Shown here: positions 12,179 through 22,300 of the stretch, in pieces | How positions within the stretch are numbered: the first letter of the stretch is position 1 | How the letters are laid out: every line of letters begins with the position of its first letter | Source: Harmothoe impar | Taxonomy: Eukaryota; Annelida; Polychaeta; Phyllodocida; Polynoidae | DNA length: 64,000 nt | Assembly: GCA_947462335.1 (NCBI GenBank) | Contig: OX381710.1 | Location: forward strand, 1,674,001 to 1,738,000 | Direction of reading: 5' to 3' | Notes under the pieces: model-generated | Told to the model about the DNA's origin: nothing | Database searches by the model: none | The model's input: the letters and a program-made list of their open reading frames with translations, nothing else | Position numbers and translations under genes: made by a program

Positions 12179-15100
12179 TTAGGTGCAGTTTCCGTGAGTC
12201 TGGTACCAGCTCTTGTTACACTCCGTCACACACTGACCGTCACGGTAACACTCGCCTGACGACCGGTACCTGAAGGAGAAACATGTATGAATAAATATCA
12301 TGTAATGTATGATAAATAACATATCGTAAATTGAAACGCAACAGCATTAAAATATGTTTCATTTTGATATAACGCAGAAATTCAGAAAAGGTGTTGATGT
12401 CACGAAATGGTTATACAATGAGACTTCAGTTCTCCAGAATCAGTGCAGCAAAAACTTGTCAAACGTCAAATCTGATGGTTCGTTACTCACATATAAATAA
12501 TTTACATTTTATTGAAGATGCATGTGTCATTGATGGTTTTTCAATGTTAACATTAGTGTACCGAAAATTGGTCTTAACAGAGGGGGTCAGAAAAACTAAA
12601 GAATCGATTTTTTGGGTCTGACTGTCATGTTTGATGGTATTATATATGTTCTGACATAGCTCTGCAGTTATAAAATCAAGTACCTATTCCAACCCCACTA
12701 ATACAAGACCTGCAGGTCTTTATGTACTTCAGGAAGATATTTCAGGTTTCAAAGGTGTCAGACCCTGCACTAAAACAACACCTGCGTCCAAGACTGCTGA
12801 ACGGTTCTAGGAGATGTAGCCCCTGGCCATCTACCCCCTGGCCATCTACCCCTGGCCATCTACCCTCTGGCCATCTACCCCCTAGGCATCTACCCCCTGG
12901 ACTTTTACCCCCCCTGGACATCTACCCCCTATTGACTTTTACCCGCTTAAGACTTTTACGTCCTAGAACATCCACCCCCTCTGACTTTTACCCTCCAAAT
13001 GGCCATATCATGTGGAGGGGGTAGATGTCCCAAGGGGAAGAAGTCCTAGAGGGTAGATGTAACCAGGGATAGAAGTCCTAGAGGGTAGATGTGCTAGGGG
13101 GTAGAAGTCCTACAGGGTAGATGTCCCTAGGGGTAGAAGTCATACAGGGTAGATGTGCTAGGGGGTAGAAGTCCTAGAGGGAAGATGTCCGTAGGGGTAC
13201 AAGTCCTAGAGAGTAGATGTGCTAGGGGGTAGAAGTCCTACAGGGTAGATGTCCCTAGGGGTACAAGTCCTAGAGGGTAGATGTGCTAGGGGGTAGATGT
13301 CTGTGGTGTACTTGTCCTGACACCCTACTAAACGGGTCATGACGGTGTACCTTGGATGTACTGCAGTACGTTACTTACACCTCGCATGTGCCGTCCACCC
13401 ACATGGCGTTCCCCTTGTTACACTGTAGACTCTGTCCGACCTGGGCCTCCCCGCAGCACTGGGAGTCACGCTGACAATGCTGCCCCTGCTTCACGCACTG
13501 AACACACTCCCCTTTCTGTAAGGTAAACAGTGAGGATTTTCTATGATAAAGTGAAAGAATTATACTTGGAAACACAGGTTAAAAAGGAATGTATTCAAAC
13601 AAAAATATAAAATGGATTTTCCCTTCACTCTAAGGACACTAACACAATTTTTTTGAGATTAAAATTAACCATTTACAATAGTAATTACCATATTTGACCT
13701 AATAAGAACCCTGCCCCTAATAAGCCCCCCACCCCTTTCAGGGATATTTGTAGACTAGAAGAAAGGCTCAAAGTTTACGATTTACCTCTTAAGTACCAAA
13801 ACGCCATGCAAATAAGTGCCCAGGGTGCTTATTACGTCGAATATGGTATTATGCAAACCTGTAAGTACATAGGTTATTAAATATTAAATACAAAGCTTTT
13901 CTTCTCCTTTTTTCATAATGAACTGTACCTTGAGCACTGTGTACCCGGCCTCCCAGTAGCACTGTAGGGTACCACAGCAGTGGATGATACCGGTACAGCC
14001 CTCCTCCTCCGCCTTACAGTCCAAAACACGCTGCCTGCATAAAGAGAACAGGGAATTTAAGTATATAGACAAAACTCCACGCCATTGACATACAACACAT
14101 AATACATCATGACCCAGCTTCAACGAGTGATGTATGATGTGTATTTATGTTAATAAGTGGGGTTTTGTATCTATTACATGGCCCTACTATCTTAAAATGA
14201 AGAAATTCAACAAGTATGGCTACACCGTACTCCGTGCCCCAATAGGTCCCATAGGCTTAGCATAGAGAAGGCCGTACTACCATGTAATAAAACTCAGAGC
14301 TCAAGTCACACTGAAGTAGAATGGGGCTCTGTCTCACGACCTTGAGCCAATGTTTTTGTCTCTGACCAGGTGCTGTCTCTGAACAGGTGCCGTCTCTGAC
14401 CGGGTGCCGTCTCTGACCTGGTGTCAGAAAAAGGTGCTTTCTAAATTTTAACCTACACTCATATGTATAAGGATTAGTAAAAACTTCATGGCAGCTGTTA
14501 TGTAATTATTATTAGCATCCTGCTGTTGGTAGAACATAACTAAACTCCCAAAGTGACATCCGGTCAGAGACGGCACCCGGTTAGAGACGGCACCTGGTCA
14601 GAGACGGCACCCGGTCAGAGACAAAAATATTGGCTCAAGGTCGTGAGACACAGCCATGGGCACCTTAGTGCAGGTTCTATTCTGCACGAGCGGGATGCAG
14701 TAATTCTACCTGGTGAGACATTCAGCTGAAGCTGGTTCCTGACATGTCCAAAGTCGGAGTTTAAGGGGTAATAAACTTTCGGATCAGTTGTATTTGAGTA
14801 TTAAGTCATTTGTTTGGATTGGGGGAGTGGTTAGGTCACTGGCAAATCAATCCAGGGGTCACAATTTTTGACCTACCAAAAATACATTTTTTAAATTGTG
14901 TGATCAAAATAGCCTCTCCGTGGATTTGAAGTCATAACCCATGTATTGGTAGGCCAGTGTCAAAACCACTCCCCCAATCCGAACATATGACATAAGGACC
15001 CACAATAGAGGACTATAACTGAAAGGTTTATGGCCCATATAACGCAGATTTCTAGACCTGACAGGAACCAGCTTTAGCTAATCATCTGCTATAGTTAGCA

Positions 15101-16725
15101 TAGGAAAAAGCACTGGTGCCAAACAAAATGGCGCTGTACAGTCACCATCTTGCTAATGCGGAATACATATGGTAAGATTCTAGTCTACTAAGGAGGAATG
15201 ACTTTAGGGCTACATATTACTTAAGGGAGTGGTCAGTTTTTAACAACGGGGGGGTTGGTGGATTTGGGTGGGGGGACCAAGGAAATTTCGACCCGCTCGC
15301 GCGAAAATCCATTGACCCCCCCTGTTGTTAAAAATGACCACTCCCTTATTGCACATGTAGTCTTAATGCATGTTCTCTAGCATAACGTGTTGTAGTAGTG
15401 GTGATTTACCGGCTTATTTACATGAACATTTCCGGTTTTGTTATGGCTTAATTTGAAGAGAGTCACGATCAATTGTTGCTTTGTAATATCTAGAATTGTT
15501 CATGTCTATCAATACCAGGATGCCTCTCTCATGTGTACTCTGTGTCTAAACTACCATCATCGTTAACAGTGGAGACCATGAAATTAGCTGTGGATAGGGC
15601 CAACTCAATTGGCTAGCCGGGTCGGCCAATGGGAAACATGTATTTGGCTGTGTCTGACTAAATCGATCCAGTTAATAGTCCATGTGCAATCTATGGCCGG
15701 CTGCAATCTATGATCGGCTTGAACGAAATTGGTTTATTTAGGGCAGATGTAGATAGAAATGGGCAGAAAATGTTTAAGGCTTTATATTACTGATTACAAT
15801 TGTTTTTTCATACATCTAATCTAAATAAACTGTCATAGATTGCACCCTGTCATAGATTTACAATTTGGATTGATTTGGTGAGACACAGCCATGTGTACCC
15901 CAACCCGATCCGCAGGACATCTGCCGCATATGGAGCTTTTATCTTGGTCTGACTCGGTCTGCCTTTTGAACCTGCCCATCTGGGGCTGTCTTTAACTCTT
16001 TAAGTACAGATGTCGCCAAAAGATGACATTTGTCGTCATGAGTTACCCGCCCGGGCTGCATCGGTGCATCATGCCGACCCTTCAGGAGTGTCTCTACCCC
16101 GTGGGGTCGGCATGATGCTTGAATACAGCAAGGGCTGCAAGGACATGATGCATTATGGCATGATGCCTTCCTTACACTCGCACTTAACCACATAGTAGAC
16201 TAGAACAGTACTAGCATTGTGAGTGGGAAACGCTAGGTGAGAATGCCACTTTAAAGGGTTAAGAGTAGACTGTTAAGTACCAAAACCAACTTACTCCTGT
16301 TCCTTTTCTTCCTCCAGGTCCCTGAGAGTGAGTAGGGCCCGCTTAAACTCCTCATCCGTCACGTACGCTGCAGGCACCAGAGAAAATTAGTTATTGCTAG
16401 CTACAAAACTATCAAGTGGTTTGATGGATCTCTGTGCAAAGACATATCTTTTTGAATTGTTTTCTTCCCTACATCTAGTTAAAACGACTTCCCTATAACG
16501 ATGCCTGTGTCTACTGTCTAGGTATTTCTCAACACGAAATTGTTCTAAATGGGGTATTAATAATTTCACAGAAATGACAATAATCCCCAAACAATGAGAG
16601 GAAGAATAATGGAATAAGAATAAGAATAAGTCAATAAAGAAAGAAAAACTAATTGATGACTTACCAGATACCTGCAGAGCACAGAGGCAGACGGTGAGTC
16701 CCAGTAACATCAGGAGTCTGGCCAT
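12179..16725 (-). CDS. Copy 3: secreted 16-Cys knottin-like protein, type A (five exons)
   Basis: Exons are 16725-16665, 16367-16295, 14034-13929, 13515-13379 and 12269-12179, all GT-AG and in phase, giving 155 aa. The signal peptide is nearly identical to copy 2. The acidic exon 2 ends LEEEKEQE. Exon 3 begins QRVLDCKAEEEGC and keeps C-x6-C-x5-CC-x4-C. Exon 4 differs from copy 2 at a handful of residues, for example GNAMWVDGTC. Exon 5 ends THGNCT. All 16 cysteines are kept. The large intron 2 (2.26 kb) is filled by foldback elements. Predicted secreted, with a basic cleavage-like site before the Cys region. Function unknown. Confidence 0.85.
12808..13312. repeat. Inverted minisatellite (CATCTACCCC / GGGGTAGATG)
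   Basis: From about 12815 to 12990 the plus strand repeats 'ggccatctaccccct' and 'acttttacccc' units. From about 13012 to 13312 the same units appear inverted ('gggtagatgt', 'gggggtagaagtcctag'). The whole block is a large imperfect palindrome in intron 4 of copy 3. It creates an artefactual Pro-rich reading frame. Confidence 0.7.
13686..13848. mobile_element. MITE, TACCGTATTCGACGTAATAAG family, copy b
   Basis: Left end 'taccatatttgacctaataa', right end 'ttattacgtcgaatatggta'. More diverged than copy a. In intron 3 of copy 3. Confidence 0.65.
14323..14660. mobile_element. Foldback element with GTCTCTGACC repeats
   Basis: The left arm, 'ggctctgtctcacgaccttg' then 'agccaatgtttttgtctctg', has its inverse at 14610-14655. 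Both arms carry several 'ccgtctctgacc(g/t)ggtg' units. About 340 bp, non-coding, in intron 2 of copy 3. A relative is at 16961-17189. Confidence 0.7.
14722..15085. mobile_element. Palindromic MITE-like element
   Basis: The left arm includes 'gaagctggttcctgacatgt' and 'tttggattgggggagtggtt'. The right arm carries their complements ('accactcccccaatccgaac', 'acaggaaccagctttagcta'). About 365 bp, non-coding. Confidence 0.65.
15223..15348. mobile_element. Short palindromic element (AGGGAGTGGTCA...TGACCACTCCCT)
   Basis: The arms 'aagggagtggtcagttttta' and 'aaaaatgaccactccctt' are inverted copies flanking G-rich sequence. 126 bp. Related longer copies are at 6693-6992 and about 61386-61520. Confidence 0.65.
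15540..16294. repeat. Dispersed repeats between exons 2 and 3 of copy 3
   Basis: 15560-15895 is a half or degraded member of the 'gagacacagccatg' foldback family. 15985-16262 belongs to a dispersed family built around 'gatgtcgc', 'gtcatgatgcat', 'gcagccctggtgagt' and 'aaagggttaa'. Further pieces of that family are at 22860-23037 plus 24105-24350, 36000-36130, 36440-36905, 37430-37540 and 54560-54680. Confidence 0.5.
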
Positions 16726-16813
16726 GGTGGGTGTGTATGTGTGGTATGGAGCAGCTCGCACGTCTAACTTCACAGCCACTCAGCAGTAACTCATCCCCAC
16801 CACAGCCCCGGGT

Positions 16814-16822
16814 CTCATATAC
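16814..16822 (-). promoter_or_regulatory. Putative TATA box of copy 3
   Basis: On the minus strand this reads GTATATGAG, about 90 bases upstream of the ATG (16725), just downstream of a C/G homopolymer run. Copy 4 has the same arrangement at 35184-35192 (GTATATGATG after a C-run), so the promoters are paralogous. Confidence 0.5.
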
Positions 16823-16960
16823 CCCCCCCCCCCGGCCCCATTACCCACTAACTACAGCCAATCAGAGAGCAGCGATTACCTCAGATAGGGCACTGTGAGG
16901 ACAGGCACTAAATGGTCGTGTTTAAGGATGCACCGTCAGCAACATTTATTGTACCACCTA

Positions 16961-17189
16961 GGCTATGTCTCATGAACTTGGGCCAATGTTTTTGTCTATG
17001 TTTTTGTCTTCATCTGCCCTAAATAAACCCCTTTCTTTCAAGAAGGTCATAGATTGCACCCGGTCATAGATTGCACCCGGTCATAGATTGCACCTGGTCA
17101 TAGATTGCACCCGGTCATAGATTGCACCCGGTCATAGATTGCACCCAGTCATAGACAAAAACATTGGCCCAAGTTCGTGAGACACAGCC
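16961..17189. mobile_element. Foldback element with CATAGATTGCACCCGGT repeats
   Basis: The left arm 'gtctcatgaacttgggccaa' matches the inverse of 'ggcccaagttcgtgagacac'. Between them 'catagattgcacccggt' repeats six or seven times. Same arm family as 14323-14660, but a different internal repeat. Confidence 0.7.
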
Positions 17190-18074
17190 CCTAACGTTAT
17201 TGGTACTGTGTTTGTACAATCAGAAATTGGCATTGGATCACGTGACAGCCTGGTCAATGGCGCCTAAGTAAACAAACTGCTCACCAATTTAACACCAAAA
17301 CTCGTCAGTTTAACACCGAATATGGTAGGACAGGTGGTCTTGTATTGCATGTGATATTCCTGGTTACTTACTGCCAGAATCAGGGACTCATCCTGGTGAC
17401 CTTTGAGTCGATGTGACAATACCTGACTAATTACAGATACTTATAACATTAAAGGAAAACGAAAAAAGATTTGTACCCACGCTATTATTGTGGACCGTGT
17501 TGCCTGAAACACCTTTTTTTGGCCTTAGTAATACACAGAGGTGAAAAAAAACAGCAAACGTTTTTTTCTTGCGTCACAGATGAGCTGAGTATATTGACTC
17601 ACAGATTGTTGCTTTGACCCTAAATGAATTGAATGACCTACCCAATCATAATTTGGGTAATAAAGATCTGAGTAGTCCCATTTCATGTATAGTAGGTTAG
17701 GGTAACCTTTCATGGCCTAGGCATACACTATAAATGTATTATATTGTGCGCTGTAGATGATTTTGTGGATTTCATGGATTTTAAAAGTCGCAAAATTATG
17801 TACAGCGTGAAAATTTATCCAACTTAGTTATATAACTTTCATATCTCAAATCCACAAATTCAAATCTGTGTGATGTTGTACTTTTAAGTAAATCTGCGAA
17901 AATGTATACCAGCGAAAATACCTATGTTTAGAGTTTAGCGCAGGCCACTTTGAACCCTACTACCCCTAGATATGACTGCATGCCAAAAAGAGGAGGGTGG
18001 TTTACGGTGATATTGTTGGCAGCAAGTTAAGCCTTTATTACTATAATTTAATGGCTTTTAAAAGTAGTACAGTT

Positions 18075-18407
18075 CAGGCCCGTAACTAGCCCTCTTCGCG
18101 GGGGCGGTTCGTTTTTTGGATATGGTGGAACTTGACACAATTATTTCAATGGTGGAACTGGACTTTTCTAATATGAGGTGGAACTTTGCATGATATATCT
18201 GAAGAGAAGGCTGAGTTTTATGTATCTAATCAATCTTTCGTAGTTTTCTCTCTAGAATCTTTAATAATTGTCTGATTGACAAGCCGTGAAAAGTGAGATG
18301 TAGACAAATATGTCCTCTTTCCAGTCAGCTAGGGTGGAACACTTTCCCTGTTTCAGGGAGGTGGGGTGGTTCGTTTGAAACGACGAACCCCCCTAGTTAC
18401 AGGCCTG
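18075..18407. mobile_element. MITE, CAGGCCCGTAACTAG family
   Basis: Left end 'caggcccgtaactagccctc', right end 'ccccctagttacaggcctg' (inverted). Internal 'gcggttcgtttt' and 'gtggttcgtttg' also correspond. 333 bp, non-coding. Confidence 0.7.
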
Positions 18408-19034
18408 CTCAGTACTAAACAGTTAAACTGTGGCTCCACTAACTGATTTTCATCTCAAATCTGTGCATTCTCACGAATTTAACGCCTATTATTTTTTGTT
18501 GAACATGTTGAGAATATTGGTGGCCATGGAAACGGGCATATAAGTGTGACATGCTGGTCCTCCCCAAACTGGTACCTGGTCTGAAATGAAAGCCAGGGGT
18601 CTTACCTTTCATTTGATACTATGTGACCTTTGCTACAGGGGGGGGGGGGGTGCAACGAATTCAAAATGATGTGACAGTGGCTCCCGGACTATAAATACCA
18701 TAGCAATTATCTACCATAGGTAGGGAGGTATTGAAGACCTCACCATAGGTTTATGTTTAAAAATTATGCTACAAGTCGAAAATTGATTTGTCAAACTTGA
18801 ATCGAAATAGCAGTTGAAAAGATCCATTAAATTATGTTGTGATCATTTTATTTCAATGCATTATGCCTGTGGTCTATCATTATTCATCTGACGTCAAATA
18901 CTGAATTGTATGTCTCTTTTACTACTTGAAAAATGATCATGAAATAACAGTACAAAACACATTATTCAATTTTATGCAAAAGACTTTATTCGCTTCTTCA
19001 ACATAATTAAGTATCTGCTTTGTCAAAGGCAATG

Positions 19035-19313
19035 TACCTCATTCAACGTAATAAGCGCCCTGGGTGCTTAAAATATCGACCTGAAATATTCATTTTAATG
19101 GGCGCCCCTACTGGACTTCTCAGTAACTTCTACAAGGCTTTAAATGCCTTTACAAATGGCTTCACCTTAAGCCTTCATAGGTATGAAGTGCTTCCTGTCA
19201 CATAAATGTTACAGTACCAAAATCGGAGGAAAAAGTGTAAAAGGTAAGGAAAAAATCTGAAAAAGGGGCGGGGCACTTATTAGGGAGAGTGCGCCTATTA
19301 GGTCGAATATGGT
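19035..19313. mobile_element. MITE, TACCGTATTCGACGTAATAAG family, copy c, in the 3' UTR of copy 4
   Basis: Left end 'attcaacgtaataagcgccc', right end 'ctattaggtcgaatatggt'. It lies between the stop codon of copy 4 (19340) and its AATAAA (about 18985). The flanking 3' UTR is recognisably the same sequence as the uninterrupted 3' UTR of copy 3 (12117-12178), so the insertion came after the duplication. Confidence 0.7.
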
Positions 19314-19339
19314 GATCCTCATTTCAGATGGCTTTATAA

Positions 19340-22300
19340 CTAGCTGCAGGTGCCGTGTGTCTGGTACCACTTCTTGTTACACTCCCTCACACACTGACCA
19401 TCACGGTAACACTCGCCTGAGGAACGGTACCTGCCGGAGAAACATTCATGAATAAATATCATGTAATGTTTGACAGTATATATCATGAAATGAAAATATA
19501 TAAAGCAAAAACATTCAAATCTAAACAACAAAGAATATTCAGAGTAGATGGTTATGTCAAAAAATTAAATTAAATTTTATTTTAATGTACATTTGGTGAA
19601 ACATGAGAGGGATTGAGAAACTAAGGAATGGATTTTTGGATCTGATTTTCATATTTTATAGATTATTTGTGTTCTATAATTGCCCTACTGTTATAAAATC
19701 CAGGTACCTGTCCAAACCACCTATACAGGGCCTGTAGGGCTTTATGTATTTTAAGGAGATATTTCTTCGAGACTGCTAAACAGGTAATGATGCTATTCAT
19801 TGGATACATTGTACTGTGTTACTTATTGCAATTTCTGGTCTCGATTTACCGATTCTTGTTGATGTCAAAATATAGTAGAGCAAAGCCTCATATTTGTTTA
19901 ATGATCTCCATCTGAATTTGTAGCATAAGGTATATGTCCTCTTCTATCCAAACTACCACAAATATTGTGATCATGGATTGATATTTTGTTTCTGGGATTA
20001 ATTGTTGGCATTAAAAAAAAAAATTCCTAAGCAGTCTTAGGTTTATTTTGGGGCTTGTATTTCCTATTTGATGATATCTTTTGTTCTATATGGAATATTT
20101 ACAGAATCTTTACAGTTTTCAGAAGAGAACTCATCAAACTTTTTAGTGGTCAAGGAGTAAATCGATGCAGCCATTTCTCTATGTGATAATCGATATTAAA
20201 AAAATTCCAGTCTTTCGATTAAGGGGTATCAATGACATCCCTAGTGTTACTTACACCTCACAGGTTCCGTCCACCCAGAACCTGTTCCCCTTGTTACATT
20301 GCAGGCTCTGTCCAACCTGGGCCACACCGCAGCACTGGGAGTCTCGCTGACAATGCTGCCCCTGTTTCACGCAACGTACACACTCCCCTTTCTGTAAGGT
20401 AAGAAATGAGGGAGTTTTGATATTTGATTAGGCCACTCAAAAAATAAAGTTGTTTCATTTTTTATGAAAATATGTAAAAAAAAAAGAAGAAAAAAAAAAG
20501 AGAGAACATAGGCAAATATGGTATCAAATAAATGCTTATCCTGTCAGTAATGCAGTCAGCTAAAAATAACCTGCACTGTAACAACTTCTGCAATAAACTC
20601 TGAATTACTAATACCGTATTCAACGTAATAAGCACCCTGGGCGCTTATAATTTTTTTTAATGGCGTTTTGAGTACTTAAGCGTTTAATTACCTCCAAAAA
20701 TCGAGGAAATTGAGCCTTTGTTCTGGTCTAAATATGCCTCAAAAAGGGGAGGGGGTGCTTATTAGGGGGAGGGCGATTATTACGTTGAATACGGTATGTG
20801 AGAATTGATCACAAAAAAGTCACAATTTCCCTATGTATTTTGCCACAAGTAAACAATGAGATTAAATTAAAAAAAACACCCTCGTCATATTTCTCACTGC
20901 TTTTTTTTTGATTGGCCTTATGAAAATAGTTATTTTTGAAAACTGCTAAGAGCCTTAATAAATTTTGTTTTATACCATAAATCATGCTTGACACTGGGTA
21001 TTATTTTTTGGTGAAAATTTCTCACTCTCCCAGGCCTAATGTCTGACATCCCCTGTATGTAATAAATCATGCTTGAAAACACTGTTTAAAAATTATGATA
21101 TTCAAACAAAAATTTATAATGGATTTTGCCTGCATTATAATGACACTCACACAACAGTATTATTTGAAGATTATTCATAAAAGTTATGATTATGAAAACC
21201 TCTATGTACATAGGTTTTGAAATATAAACTACAAAGATTTGATACCAAATTTCAGTCTTTTTATAAGCATCCGTACCTTGAGCACTGTGTACCCCTTCTC
21301 CCAGTAACACTGCAGGGTACCACAACAGTGGATGATGCCGGTACAGCCGTCCCCAGAGTGTTTGCAGTCCACGATACCACGCTCCCTGTACAACAAAAAC
21401 ATGGAGTTAGAGAAACACCCCGAGCTACTGATGACAATATTGAAGCACACTTTGAAGGGTCTACACATACTTGCTCTGGCACCATTGTAGTCTACTAAGG
21501 AGGGATACATAACGCCTCCAAGGGCTACATATAACATTCTGCTAAGCAACATCCCATCACTAAGCAATGTCCTGTCACTAAGCAACGTCCCATCACTAAG
21601 CAACATCCAGTTACTAAGCAACGTCCCATCACTAAGCAATGTCCTGTCACTAAGCAACGTCCCGTCACAAAGCAATGTCCTGTCACTAAGCAACGTCCCG
21701 TCACTAAGCAACATCCCGTTACTAAGCAACGTCCCATCACTAAGCAATGTCCTGTCACTAAGCAATGTCCTGTCACTAAGCAATGTCCCATCACTAAGCA
21801 ACATCCCGTTACTAAGCAACGTCCCATCACTAAGCAATGTCCCGTCACTAGGCAATGTCCCGTCACTAGGCAAGTCCCATCACTAGGCAAGTCCCATCAC
21901 TAAACAACATCTCTTTCCTAAGCAATGTCCCATCACTAGGCAATGTCCCGTCACTAGGCAACGTCCCATCACTAAGCAACGTCCCATCACTAAGCAACAT
22001 CTCTTTTCTAAGCAATGTCCTGTCACTAAGCATCTGTCCTTAAAGGGTTAGGTAGTATTAAAATCACCAAGTCAACTTACTCGTGTTCCTTTTCCTCCTC
22101 CAGGTCCCTGAGAGTGAGTAGGGCCCGCTTAAACTCCTCATCCGTCACATACGCTGTGGGTAGGAGAGGGAACAAAGCAATCAGTTATTGTTGGCTGCTA
22201 AACGCCATACAAAATACAAGGAAGAAATTAAAGGTGTCTGATATAAACATGACCCAAGATTTAGAGGACTTAGACGGTATTTAAAACATAATTTTCAATA

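Larger units (their letters stand above)
16726..19034. other. Intergenic spacer between copies 3 and 4, mostly MITEs
   Basis: Contains a foldback (16961-17189), a TACTGTAAA-type MITE remnant (about 17735-17935, with 'gtacagcgtgaaaatttatc' in common with 56999-57205) and a third MITE (18075-18407). The polyadenylation signal of copy 4 is near 18985 on minus. No supported gene. Confidence 0.5.

Noticed and set aside
12722..13024. 100-aa Pro-rich frame
   Set aside because: Translation of the CATCTACCCC minisatellite.
21525..21890. Long minus-strand frames repeating DGTLLS or GHCLVT
   Set aside because: They are translations of the 18-bp minisatellite, whose period is a multiple of three. No start context, splice signals or non-repetitive sequence.
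21537..22033. CRISPR-like array
   Set aside because: Direct repeats without unique spacers, in a clearly eukaryotic intron.
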